From NCBI RefSeq assembly GCF_030406665.1, contig NZ_CP129121.1:434001-498000 (forward strand): a DNA stretch of 64,000 nt, in the 5' to 3' direction. Shown here in pieces: positions 51,284 to 59,040 of the stretch. This DNA comes from Halomonas halophila (lineage in GTDB: Bacteria; Pseudomonadota; Gammaproteobacteria; Pseudomonadales; Halomonadaceae). How positions within the stretch are numbered: position 1 is the first letter of the stretch; each line of letters opens with the position of its first letter. A program made the translations under genes and the position numbers. The notes beneath the pieces were generated by a model. It was not told where the DNA came from. It saw nothing but the letters and a program-made list of their open reading frames with translations, and made no database searches.

Positions 51284-52003
51284 TCAGGGCGCCTCGACGG
51301 CGGCCGTGGAGCGTTCGCCCCGGGCGCGTGACAGCTCCTCGGACAGCTGCCGCGCCGCGGGCGTGGGGCCGGCCAGGCGCCGGTAGCGCTGCAGCTGCTG
51401 CTCGGCGACCGCGTAGCGCCCCTGGTCGACTTCGAGCTGGGCCAGGCGCAGGTAGCTGTCCGCGCGACGCGGGTCGATGCTCTGGGCACGCTGCAGGCTG
51501 TGGCGCGCGGCCTCGATGTCGCCGAGGCGCCGCTGACACTGGCCCAGGTTGGTGAACAGCTGGGCGCGATTGGCATATTGGGTATCGGCGGCGGCCTGCT
51601 CGAGCTGATGACAGGCCTCGCGGATGCGCCCCTGATCATACAGGAAGGCGGCATAGTTGTTGCGTGCCCGGGTCAGGTCGGGGGCGGCGTCGATGGCCTG
51701 CTGGAAGGTCTCGTCGGCGAGCGCGTCCTCGCCCTGGCGTTGATAGACGATGGCCATGGCCTGCAGCGCCTCGGGGGCGTCGTCGTCGATCTCCAGGGCG
51801 CGGTCCAGGGCCGAGAGAGCGCGAGGCAGGTTGTTGCGCTCCAGGTAGGCGGTGCCGAGCCGGGTATAGGCGGCCACGGGGTCGCCGGTGTCCGCTGCGG
51901 GCGGCGCCACGTCGGACCGGGTGGCGCAGCCGGTCAGCCAGAGAACGCTCGCCAGGACGACGGTGACGGATAACAGTCGGGAACCGTGCGGGCGGCGTGT
52001 CAT
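51284..52003 (-). CDS. pilW: type IV pilus biogenesis/stability lipoprotein PilW (PilF)
   Basis: Outer-membrane lipoprotein (239 aa) with tetratricopeptide repeats; acts as the pilotin for the PilQ secretin. Lipobox LTGC with lipidation near residue 26, then about six TPR-like helix pairs (AAYTRLGTAYLERNNLPRAL, then ARNNYAAFLYDQGRIREAC and others). The ATG at 52003 has GAGGA upstream. Its place between rlmN and rodZ is conserved in pseudomonads. Confidence 0.92.
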   Translation of the reverse strand: MTRRPHGSRLLSVTVVLASVLWLTGCATRSDVAPPAADTGDPVAAYTRLGTAYLERNNLPRALSALDRALEIDDDAPEALQAMAIVYQRQGEDALADETFQQAIDAAPDLTRARNNYAAFLYDQGRIREACHQLEQAAADTQYANRAQLFTNLGQCQRRLGDIEAARHSLQRAQSIDPRRADSYLRLAQLEVDQGRYAVAEQQLQRYRRLAGPTPAARQLSEELSRARGERSTAAVEAP

Positions 52004-52105
52004 GGCATCCTCGCTGGGCGGCGGCATGGGGCCGCGCGACCGTGGGTAAAAAAGGCCCGACCATCAAAGCGTCGTGCCCGGTTGAAGTCAAGGCGCCCCC
52101 GGGGC

Positions 52106-53233
52106 TCAGTCGGCGTCGATCTGGATCGACTGGATGTAGCGCGCGTGGCGCTTGGTGCGATCCTTGACCCGGCCCACCAGCTGGCCACAGGCGGCATCGA
52201 TGTCATCGCCGCGGGTGGAGCGGACCGGCGCGGTGTAGCCCAGGTCGGCCAGCCACTGCTGGAAGCGCATGGTCTGGTTGCGCGACGGCTTCTCGTAGCC
52301 CGAGTGCGGGAAGGGATTGAACGGGATCAGGTTGATCTTGCACGGCAGCTCCTTGAGCAGCTCGGCGAGCTCGCGCGCGTGTTCCTGCTGATCGTTGACG
52401 TCCTTGATCAGGGTGTACTCGATGGTGACCACGCGGGTGTCGTCGCACTTGCCCAGGTAGCGCTGGCAGGCGTCGAGCAGGGTGCGGATGTCGTACTTGC
52501 GGTTGAGCGGTACCAGCTCGTTGCGCAGCTCGTCGTTGGCGGCGTGCAGCGAGATGGCCAGGCTCACGTCGAGCTCGTCGCCGAGGCGGTCGAGCATCGG
52601 CACCACGCCCGAGGTGGAGAGCGTGACGCGGCGCTTGGAAAGGCTGTAGCCGTTGTCGTCGAGCATCAGCTTCATGGCCGGCACGACGTTGTCGTAATTC
52701 AGTAGCGGTTCGCCCATGCCCATCATCACCACGTTGGTGACCGGGCGATTGGCGGTGTCCTTGCGCGGGCCGAAGCTGTTGCTGGCGACCCACACCTGGC
52801 CGATGATCTCGGCGGCGGTGAGGTTGCGCTGGAAGCCCTGCTTGCCGGTGGAGCAGAAGCTGCAGTCCAGCGAGCAGCCGACCTGGGACGAGACGCAGAG
52901 GGTGCGGCGCTTGCCGTTCTCGGCGGGGATCAGCACCGTTTCCACGTAGCTGCCGTCCTCCACTTCCAGTACCCACTTGCGGGTGCCGTCGCTGGAGGTG
53001 CCCTCGTAGACCACGCTGGGGCCGCGGATCTCGGCGACTTCCTCGAGACGCGTGCGCAGCGCCTTGGACAGGTTGGTCATGGACGCGAAGTCGTCGCAGC
53101 CCTCGTGGTGAATCCACTTCATCACCTGGGCGGCGCGGAACTTCTTCTCGCCGATGGACAGGAAGAAGGCTTCCATCTCCTCGCGCGTCATGCCGAGCAG
53201 ATTGGAGCGTTGGGGTGCGGTGGTGTCGGTCAT
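52106..53233 (-). CDS. rlmN: dual-specificity RNA methyltransferase RlmN
   Basis: Radical-SAM enzyme (375 aa) that makes m2A2503 in 23S rRNA and m2A37 in some tRNAs. The Fe-S cluster cysteines are C120, C124 and C127 (CSLDCSFC). The methyl-carrying Cys near C349 (DAACGQL) and C113 in TLCVSS, implicated in catalysis, are present; GMGEPLLNYDN is the GEP motif. It lies between ndk and pilW. Confidence 0.97.
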   Translation of the reverse strand: MTDTTAPQRSNLLGMTREEMEAFFLSIGEKKFRAAQVMKWIHHEGCDDFASMTNLSKALRTRLEEVAEIRGPSVVYEGTSSDGTRKWVLEVEDGSYVETVLIPAENGKRRTLCVSSQVGCSLDCSFCSTGKQGFQRNLTAAEIIGQVWVASNSFGPRKDTANRPVTNVVMMGMGEPLLNYDNVVPAMKLMLDDNGYSLSKRRVTLSTSGVVPMLDRLGDELDVSLAISLHAANDELRNELVPLNRKYDIRTLLDACQRYLGKCDDTRVVTIEYTLIKDVNDQQEHARELAELLKELPCKINLIPFNPFPHSGYEKPSRNQTMRFQQWLADLGYTAPVRSTRGDDIDAACGQLVGRVKDRTKRHARYIQSIQIDAD

Positions 53234-53263
53234 GGGCGGTCAGCGGCGTCGGTGGGGCTGGGT

Positions 53264-53285
53264 GCGGGGGCGAGATCGCCCCCGC
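53264..53285. repeat. short GC hairpin upstream of rlmN
   Basis: Palindrome gcgggggcga/tcgcccccgc (9-10 bp stem) in the 125-bp ndk-rlmN gap, separate from the ndk terminator. It would lie in the rlmN leader; its role is unknown. Confidence 0.4.
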
Positions 53286-53310
53286 GCGGCAGTGAGGCTG
53301 CCGGTCCGAG

Positions 53311-53359
53311 AGGAAACCGCGGACTCGGGGTGCGGGCGCGCCCCGAATCGGCGTTTCCT
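53311..53359 (-). terminator. ndk terminator
   Basis: Long imperfect inverted repeat (left arm 53311-53330, right arm 53341-53359, two mismatches) that begins at the ndk stop codon itself. Confidence 0.75.
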
Positions 53360-53784
53360 TAGCGGGCGCAGATCTCGCTGTCCTCGAAGAAGTAGGCGAT
53401 TTCGCGGGCCGCGGATTCCGGAGAGTCGGAACCGTGGACGGCGTTGGCGTCGATGGACTCGGCGAAGTCGGCGCGGATGGTGCCGGCTTCGGCTTCCTTC
53501 GGGTTGGTGGCGCCCATCAGGTCGCGGTTGGCGGCGATGGCGTTCTCGCCTTCCAGCACCTGCACGACGACCGGACCGGAGGTCATGAAGCCGACCAGAG
53601 CGCCGAAGAACGGACGCTCGCTGTGCTCGGCGTAGAAGCCTTCGGCCTGCTCCTGGGACAGCTGCAGCATCTTGGCGGCAACGATCTTCAGACCGGCTTT
53701 CTCGAAGCGGCTCTCGATCTCGCCGATGGCGTTCTTGGCGACGGCGTCGGGCTTGATGATGGACAGGGTGCGTTCGGTAGCCAT
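53359..53784 (-). CDS. ndk: nucleoside-diphosphate kinase
   Basis: Balances NTP/dNTP pools by phosphate transfer through a phosphohistidine (141 aa). The catalytic H117 in NAVHGSDS, the ERTLSIIKPDAV start and GFMTSGPVVVQVLEGENAI are typical. The ATG at 53784 has GGAGA upstream. Strong hairpins on both sides indicate a monocistronic transcript. In pseudomonads the genes upstream of it are iscX and fdx, which are absent here. Confidence 0.98.
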   Translation of the reverse strand: MATERTLSIIKPDAVAKNAIGEIESRFEKAGLKIVAAKMLQLSQEQAEGFYAEHSERPFFGALVGFMTSGPVVVQVLEGENAIAANRDLMGATNPKEAEAGTIRADFAESIDANAVHGSDSPESAAREIAYFFEDSEICAR

Positions 53785-53822
53785 GGGTGCGTTCTCCAGT
53801 CTGGGAAGTCACGAGCGTTGAC

Positions 53823-53863
53823 GGCCTCGCGCCACCCCGGGAGGGCCGGGGTGGCGCGAGGCC
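53823..53863 (-). terminator. terminator of the reduced isc operon
   Basis: 18-bp perfect stem (ggcctcgcgccaccccgg / ccggggtggcgcgaggcc) with a 5-nt loop between the iscA stop and the ndk start, where hscB, hscA, fdx and iscX lie in relatives. Confidence 0.85.
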
Positions 53864-53951
53864 GGAGTAAAGAGGCGTCTCGGCGCCGGGCGCCGAATTG
53901 GGCGCAGAGTATACCGTCCCCGAGCGGCGATGGACAATCGGCGCGGCGGGC

Positions 53952-54278
53952 TCAGACGCTGAAGCTTTCGCCGCAGCCGCACTCGTCCTTGACGTTGGGG
54001 TTGTTGAAGCGGAAGTAGCGGTTGAGCCCTTCCGAGACGTAGTCCACTTCGCTGCCGTCGAGCACTTCCAGCGCGTCCGGGGCCACGTAGACCTTCACGC
54101 CGTGCTCCTCGACGATGACGTCGTCGTTGGCTGCCTCGTCGGCGAAGTCGAGCACGTAGCTGTAGCCGGAGCAGCCGCTGGGCTTGACCGAGACCCGCAG
54201 GCCCAGGCCGTGGCCGCGTTCGTCGAGCACCCGACGGATCTGGTCGGCGGCGGCGGTGGTGATCGAAAGTGTCGCCAT
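53952..54278 (-). CDS. iscA: iron-sulfur cluster assembly protein IscA
   Basis: A-type Fe-S carrier (108 aa). The three conserved cysteines are C36 (SGCSG), C100 and C102 (ECGCGESF). The C-terminal NNPNVKDECGCGESF is closer to IscA than to ErpA or SufA. The ATG at 54278 has GGAGAA upstream. It follows iscS by 25 bp, leaving no room for iscU, which separates them in E. coli and Pseudomonas. Confidence 0.93.
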   Translation of the reverse strand: MATLSITTAAADQIRRVLDERGHGLGLRVSVKPSGCSGYSYVLDFADEAANDDVIVEEHGVKVYVAPDALEVLDGSEVDYVSEGLNRYFRFNNPNVKDECGCGESFSV

Positions 54279-54303
54279 GGTGGTTCTCCTGCGGCGTCGG
54301 AGG

Positions 54304-55452
54304 CTAGCGGCGAAGCCCGGTGAGGGCGTGGCGCAGGGCCTCCAGGGTGCGGTCGATGTCGGCCTCGGTGGTGAAGCGGCCGAAGCTGAAGCGTAGCGAG
54401 GCGAGCGCCAGGCGGCGTGGCACGCCGATGTCTTTCAATACATAGGATGGCTCGACGCTGGCGGAGTTGCAGGCCGAGCCGGTGGACAGCGCAATATCGC
54501 GCAGCGCCATCAGCAGCGATTCGCCGTCGACGCCCTCGAAGGCCAGGTTGAGGATGTTGGGCACCGAGTGCGCGGTCGCGGTGTTGCGATGCACGCCCTC
54601 GAGGCCCTCGAGCCCGGCCAGGAAGCGGTCGCGCAGGGCGGTGATGCGGGCCTGGTCGTCCTCGTGTTCGCGGCCGACGATGACGAAGGCCTCGCCCATG
54701 CCGGCGATCTGATGGGTCGGCAGGGTGCCCGAGCGCATGCCGCGCTCGTGGCCGCCGCCGTGGATCAGCGCCTCGAGGCGCAGGTCCGGGTCGCGTTTCA
54801 CGTAGAGTGCACCGACGCCCTTGGGGCCGTAGGCCTTGTGCCCGGACAGCGACATCAGGTCGATGCCCTGAGCGGCCACATCGAGGGCGATGCGGCCGGT
54901 GGCCTGGGCGGCATCGGTGTGGAAGACGGCGCCGCCCGCGTGGGCGACCTCGGCCAGCGCGGCGATGTCGTTGATGGTGCCGAGCTCGTTGTTCACCGCC
55001 ATCAGCGACACCAGCACGGTGTCCTCGCGCATGGCGGCGCGTAGCGCCTCGGGGGTGACGCGTCCGTCGGACTCGGGCGCGAGCCAGGTCACCTCGACGC
55101 CTTCCCGCTCGAGGGCGCGAGCGGTGTCCACCACGGCCTTGTGCTCGATGGTCGAGGTCACCAGGTGGTTGCCGCGCGCGCGGTTGGCGCGCATGTAGCC
55201 GGTCAGCGCCAGGTTGTCGGCCTCGGTGGCGCCGCTGGTCCAGACGATCTCGCGCGGGTCGGCGCCGATCAGGTCGGCGACCTGGCGGCGCGCGCTCTCC
55301 ACTGCCTGCTCGGCCTGCCAGCCGGGCATGTGGCTGCGCGAGGCCGGGTTGGCGAAGGTGCCTTCCAGGGTCAGATAGCGGCTCATCACCTCGGCGACGC
55401 GTGGGTCGACGGGCGTGGTGGCGGCGTAATCGAGGTAGACGGATGCGCTCAT
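54304..55452 (-). CDS. iscS: cysteine desulfurase IscS (C-terminally short)
   Basis: PLP enzyme that takes sulfur from cysteine as a persulfide for Fe-S clusters and tRNA thiolation. 382 aa. The PLP lysine K206 (SGHKAYGPKG) and catalytic C328 (STGSACNSAS) fall at exactly the E. coli IscS numbers, and similarity is high throughout. The protein ends at ALTGLRR, 22 residues before the end of E. coli IscS (404 aa), so the conserved tail ending in SIEW is missing. Second gene of iscR-iscS-iscA, 21 bp after iscR. Confidence 0.95.
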   Translation of the reverse strand: MSASVYLDYAATTPVDPRVAEVMSRYLTLEGTFANPASRSHMPGWQAEQAVESARRQVADLIGADPREIVWTSGATEADNLALTGYMRANRARGNHLVTSTIEHKAVVDTARALEREGVEVTWLAPESDGRVTPEALRAAMREDTVLVSLMAVNNELGTINDIAALAEVAHAGGAVFHTDAAQATGRIALDVAAQGIDLMSLSGHKAYGPKGVGALYVKRDPDLRLEALIHGGGHERGMRSGTLPTHQIAGMGEAFVIVGREHEDDQARITALRDRFLAGLEGLEGVHRNTATAHSVPNILNLAFEGVDGESLLMALRDIALSTGSACNSASVEPSYVLKDIGVPRRLALASLRFSFGRFTTEADIDRTLEALRHALTGLRR

Positions 55453-55473
55453 GGAATCGGACCGGTAAGGGGT

Positions 55474-55944
55474 TCAGGGCGAGACGGTGGGGATCTGGTC
55501 GTCGTCGAGGCGGCGCCGCTGGCGTTCGGCGATGCGCTGGAATTCCTCGCGACCGGCCAGCTGGCCCAGGGTCACGCCCTCGAGGTAGCCGTGAATCTGG
55601 TCGGACAGCTCGTTCCACAGATGGTGGGTCAGGCAGGTGTCTCCCTGCTGACAGTCCGACAGGCCGCCGCAGCGGGTGGCGTCGACCGACTCGTTGACCG
55701 CGTCGATCACCCGGGCCACCGAGATGGCGTCCGGCGCCAGCGCCAGCAGGTAGCCGCCACCCGGACCGCGCACGCTGTCCACCAGCCTGGCGCGCCGCAG
55801 GCGGGCGAACAGCTGCTCGAGGTAGGACAGCGAGATTTCCTGGCGACGCGAGATGTCGGCGAGGCTGGTGGGGCCTTCGTCGGCATGCATGGCCAGGTCG
55901 AGCATGGCGGTGACGGCGTAGCGTCCCTTGGTGGTCAGGCGCAT
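55474..55944 (-). CDS. iscR: Fe-S cluster-dependent regulator IscR
   Basis: Rrf2-family repressor/activator (156 aa) that senses Fe-S status. Winged helix MRLTTKGRYAVTAMLDLA at the start, GGGYLLALAP wing near 63, and cluster ligands C92, C98, C104 and H107 (RCGGLSDCQQGDTCLTHH). It normally represses its own operon when cluster supply is sufficient. A good promoter lies about 80 bp upstream. Confidence 0.96.
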   Translation of the reverse strand: MRLTTKGRYAVTAMLDLAMHADEGPTSLADISRRQEISLSYLEQLFARLRRARLVDSVRGPGGGYLLALAPDAISVARVIDAVNESVDATRCGGLSDCQQGDTCLTHHLWNELSDQIHGYLEGVTLGQLAGREEFQRIAERQRRRLDDDQIPTVSP

Positions 55945-56024
55945 GGGGGCATTACCTCGGTGCCGGCGCGGGCGTCGGCCAGCGGCGAGGCGGGCCGATT
56001 CCGGCGGCGTCGGATCGGGCCAAT

Positions 56025-56054
56025 ATTATGAGGAAGCCCGAGTATCACGGTCAA
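56025..56054 (-). promoter_or_regulatory. iscRSA promoter
   Basis: Minus strand: -35 TTGACC (56049-56054), an 18-bp spacer and -10 CATAAT (56025-56030). The -35 overlaps the cysE stop codon (56051-56053). An IscR type-1 site would be expected here; the spacer atactcggg has only partial likeness to one. Confidence 0.6.
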
Positions 56055-56944
56055 CCATTCTGGCGGCGGCGCGCGGCGGTGTCGCCGCCTTCGGACTCGG
56101 TGTGGTCCTGGGCATCCGCGGTCTTGTCGCCCTGGGGCTCGTCCTGAGGGCCGCAGCAGCTGTCCACGTCGGCGAGGACGTTGGCGAAGTCCTCGTCGCG
56201 CAGCTCGGGCAGATTGCTGTCGCGAAAGCCGGCGTCGATGCTGCGCAGGGTGGTGCACATGCGCTCGAGGCGCTCGTCGACGGCGTGCATGTGGTCGAGC
56301 ATGGCCTGCATCGAGCGAGCCACCGGGTCGGGCATGTCCTGGCTGACGCCATAGGCGTCGAAGCCGAACTTGCGGCGCATGGCCTCGCGGCGTTCCGGGT
56401 CGACCTCCAGCGGGGTGACGGTGTCGGGCTCGTCGCGCTTGACCACCTTGCCGGGGATGCCGACCACGGTGGCGCCGGCCGGCACCTCCTTGGTGATCAC
56501 GGCGTTGGAGCCGACCTTGGCCCCGGCGCCGACGGTGAACGGGCCGAGGATCTTGGCCCCGGCGCCGACGATGACGCCGTCCTCCAGGGTCGGATGGCGC
56601 TTGCCCTTGTTCCAGCTGGTGCCGCCCAGGGTCACGCCCTGGTAGAGGGTGACGTCGTCGCCGACCTCGGCGGTCTCGCCGATCACCACGCCCATGCCGT
56701 GGTCGATGAAGAAGCGCCGGCCGATGGTCGCCCCGGGGTGGATCTCGATGCCGGTGAACCAGCGCGCCAGGCTCGACAGGGTGCGGGCCAGCCACTTGAG
56801 GTTCTTCTGCCACAGCCAGTGGCTGAGCCGATGGACGAGCAGGGCGTGCAGTCCGGGATAGTTGGTGAGCACTTCCAGGAAGTTGCGCGCCGCCGGGTCA
56901 CGGTCGAATACGCTGTTGATGTCTTCGCGCAGACGTTGAAACAT
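56051..56944 (-). CDS. cysE: serine O-acetyltransferase
   Basis: Makes O-acetylserine for cysteine synthesis (297 aa). N-terminal helical domain at about 1-75 (MFQRLREDINSVFDRDPAA), then a left-handed beta-helix of hexapeptide repeats with IGRRFFIDHGMGVVIGE, DDVTLYQGVTLGGT and GAGAKILGPFTVGAGAKVGSNAV. A longer C-terminal tail (about 200-297) ends in a low-complexity polar stretch. The ATG at 56944 has AAGGA upstream; longer readings would start inside the trmJ terminator. Its product feeds IscS with cysteine, and it lies next to iscR as in Pseudomonas. Confidence 0.94.
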   Translation of the reverse strand: MFQRLREDINSVFDRDPAARNFLEVLTNYPGLHALLVHRLSHWLWQKNLKWLARTLSSLARWFTGIEIHPGATIGRRFFIDHGMGVVIGETAEVGDDVTLYQGVTLGGTSWNKGKRHPTLEDGVIVGAGAKILGPFTVGAGAKVGSNAVITKEVPAGATVVGIPGKVVKRDEPDTVTPLEVDPERREAMRRKFGFDAYGVSQDMPDPVARSMQAMLDHMHAVDERLERMCTTLRSIDAGFRDSNLPELRDEDFANVLADVDSCCGPQDEPQGDKTADAQDHTESEGGDTAARRRQNG

Positions 56945-57019
56945 GCGGCGGGTCCTTGGTTGAAGAGCCAGGCGTTGCGGGGCAAGCGGCCGAACGGGAG
57001 CGGGGAATGTCTTCATAGT

Positions 57020-57064
57020 GGGGGTGCGGCGGGCCGGCTTCAAGCCGTGGCCCGCCGCACCCCC
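57020..57064 (-). terminator. trmJ terminator
   Basis: 16-bp perfect stem (gggggtgcggcgggcc / ggcccgccgcaccccc) enclosing a second small stem (ggctt/aagcc), 9 bp after the trmJ stop. Confidence 0.85.
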
Positions 57065-57073
57065 GGCATCGGC

Positions 57074-57865
57074 TCAGTCGCTGCCGGGCTCGCCGGAGGC
57101 CCGCTCGCCGGTGGACGGCTGCTCCGGCCGGGCCAGCTTCTCTGTGTTCGAGAGGATGCCGCGCAGGATGTTGAGTTCCATGCGCTCCGGGCGCGCGCGC
57201 AGCGTGAAACGACGTAGCCGCGCCATCAGCTGGCGGGGCTGGGCCGGATCGTGGAAGCCGATCGCGATCAGGGTGCGCTCGAGGTGCGTGAAGTAGTGCT
57301 CCAGCTCCTCGTGGCTGGCCAGCGGCTGGGCATCGTCTTTCTCCGCGGACGCCGCCGGCGTCTCGCCGTGTTCCATCCACGCCAGCCGGCACTCGTAGGC
57401 CAGTACCTGCACCGCGGCGGCCAGGTTCAGCGAGCTGAAGTCCGGGTTGGTGGGGATGTGCACGTGGGCATGGCAGCGCTGCAGCTCGGCGTTGGTCAGG
57501 CCGCTGTCCTCGCGGCCGAAGACCAGCGCCACACGGCCGCCCGGGGCGGCCAGTTCCTCGGGCAGTCGCTCGCCGAGCGCGCGGGGCGTGATCATCGGCC
57601 AGGGCAGGGTACGCGAGCGGGCGCTGGCGCCGACCACCAGGGTGCAGTCGGCGACCGCTTCCTCCAGGGTCTCCACGGTGCGGGCGGCGTGGACCAGCGC
57701 GTCGGCGCCGGAGGCCCGCGAGACGGTATCGGCGGTGAGCGGTTCGCAGCGCGGCGCCACCAGGGCCAGGTCCGCCAGGCCCATGTTGTGCATGGCGCGG
57801 GCGGTGCCGCCGATGTTGCCGGGATGGCTGGTGCCGATCAGGACGATGCGGATGCGCTCGAGCAT
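57074..57865 (-). CDS. trmJ: tRNA (cytidine/uridine-2'-O-)-methyltransferase TrmJ
   Basis: SPOUT-family enzyme (263 aa) that 2'-O-methylates position 32 of tRNAs. IRIVLIGTSHPGNIGGTARAMHNMG at the start (motif 1), LVFGREDSGLTNAEL (motif 2, about 112-126) and HIPTNPDFSSLNLAAAVQV (motif 3, about 133-151) form the SAM-binding knot; the C-terminal extension is TrmJ-specific. The ATG at 57865 gives the canonical MLERIRIVLIG. Divergent from suhB, the conserved pairing in gammaproteobacteria. Confidence 0.94.
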   Translation of the reverse strand: MLERIRIVLIGTSHPGNIGGTARAMHNMGLADLALVAPRCEPLTADTVSRASGADALVHAARTVETLEEAVADCTLVVGASARSRTLPWPMITPRALGERLPEELAAPGGRVALVFGREDSGLTNAELQRCHAHVHIPTNPDFSSLNLAAAVQVLAYECRLAWMEHGETPAASAEKDDAQPLASHEELEHYFTHLERTLIAIGFHDPAQPRQLMARLRRFTLRARPERMELNILRGILSNTEKLARPEQPSTGERASGEPGSD

Positions 57866-58010
57866 GGGGAGGGCCTGTCTGGTGTCGCGTCGATGGTGAA
57901 GGGGCGAGAGTCTAGCATGCCGCGGCTTTGCGTGGCGCGGCTCCCGTGCTTCTGCTAGGATGCGCGCCGATCTCCGTTCTTTAACACCACCGACTCCCCA
58001 AGGCCCGATC

Positions 58011-58805
58011 ATGCATCCGATGGTCCAGTACGCCCTGCGTGCCGCACGCAGCGCCGGCGAACAGTTTCTGCGTATCCGTGAGCGTATCGAGAACGCCCAC
58101 GAAGAACACAATCTCGACAAGCTGCTCGAGGACACCGCCCGCAACGCCGAGGCGCTGATCACCCGCCAGCTGTCCCGTGGCTACCCCCAGCACGGCGTCG
58201 TCGGCCGCTACACGCCGCACCGCGCCGGCGAAGGCGAGGGCGCCGACGTGCTGTGGCGCATCGAACCCTTCCACGGCTACTCCAACCTGGCCGTCGCCGC
58301 GCCGAGCTTCGCACTGTCGCTGGTATGCCTGGTCAAGGGCCGCCCGGAGCATGCGGTGGTGATCTGCCCCTTCAGCGATGACGAGTACCTGGCCAGCCGC
58401 GGCCGCGGTGCCCAGCTCAACGGCAAGCGCCTGCGCGTCTCCAAGGCCACCGCGATCCCCGGCTCCCGCATCGCCATGAGCCTGCCGGAAAGCTGGGTGC
58501 GTGAGCGCCAGCTGCCGTCCTACCTGACCGTCACCCAGCAGCTGGCGCCCCAGGTGGACCTGATGCGCGCCTCCGGCTGCGGCCTGCTGGACCTCGCCGA
58601 TCTGGCCGCCGGCCGCGTCGACGCCGCCTTCGTGATGGGCATCGACGAGCAGGACCTGCTGGTCGGCTCGCTGCTGCTCAAGGAAACCGGCGCCCTGCAG
58701 GGCACGCCGGACGGCCAGCCCTCGGTGACCACCGATGGCCAGCTGATGGCCGCCGGACCGCGGATGTTCAAGGCCCTGCTGAAGCAGCTCAAGCCGCACT
58801 TCTGA
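58011..58805 (+). CDS. suhB: SuhB homologue with eroded inositol-monophosphatase active site
   Basis: A 264-aa protein that aligns end to end with SuhB, including MHPMVQYALRAARSAGE, the SRGRGAQLNGKRLRVS block and the FKALLKQLKPHF end. The metal-binding motifs are changed: the GEE motif is GRYT (R66/Y67), DPLDGTTN is EPFHGYSN (E85, H88), and WDxAAG is QDLLVG (Q214, D215). E. coli SuhB ligands E67 and D87 are therefore lost and D84 is a Glu. SuhB also acts non-catalytically with NusA in rRNA antitermination, and this role may be what is kept. The ATG at 58011 matches the family start. Divergent from trmJ as usual. Confidence 0.9.
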   Translation: MHPMVQYALRAARSAGEQFLRIRERIENAHEEHNLDKLLEDTARNAEALITRQLSRGYPQHGVVGRYTPHRAGEGEGADVLWRIEPFHGYSNLAVAAPSFALSLVCLVKGRPEHAVVICPFSDDEYLASRGRGAQLNGKRLRVSKATAIPGSRIAMSLPESWVRERQLPSYLTVTQQLAPQVDLMRASGCGLLDLADLAAGRVDAAFVMGIDEQDLLVGSLLLKETGALQGTPDGQPSVTTDGQLMAAGPRMFKALLKQLKPHF

Positions 58806-58837
58806 GCCTTGGCGCCTGACGACGTCGGCGGATGACG

Positions 58838-58870
58838 AGACGCCCCCGCGGCCCAGCCGCGGGGGCGTCT
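58838..58870 (+). terminator. suhB terminator
   Basis: 15-bp perfect stem (agacgcccccgcggc / gccgcgggggcgtct) with a 3-nt loop, 33 bp after the suhB stop. The rest of 58871-59040 shows nothing beyond a leader for the next gene. Confidence 0.85.
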
Positions 58871-59040
58871 GCGTTTCAGGGGAGCAGCGACAGAAGTATG
58901 ACGTTCTCGAGACTGTTCTGGGCGCGCCACTGGGTGTAGCGTGGGGAGGTCGGCGGCATTTTTTCGCCCCGGCTCCATGCACCCCGGCCACCCTCTCTTC
59001 ACCGGCCGGGCCATGCCCCTCATTCGCGAGAGGAGTGATG

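Noticed and set aside
58838..59040. Small RNA gene between suhB and the hypothetical gene
   Set aside because: Only the suhB terminator and a normal leader can be seen; no second promoter-terminator pair.
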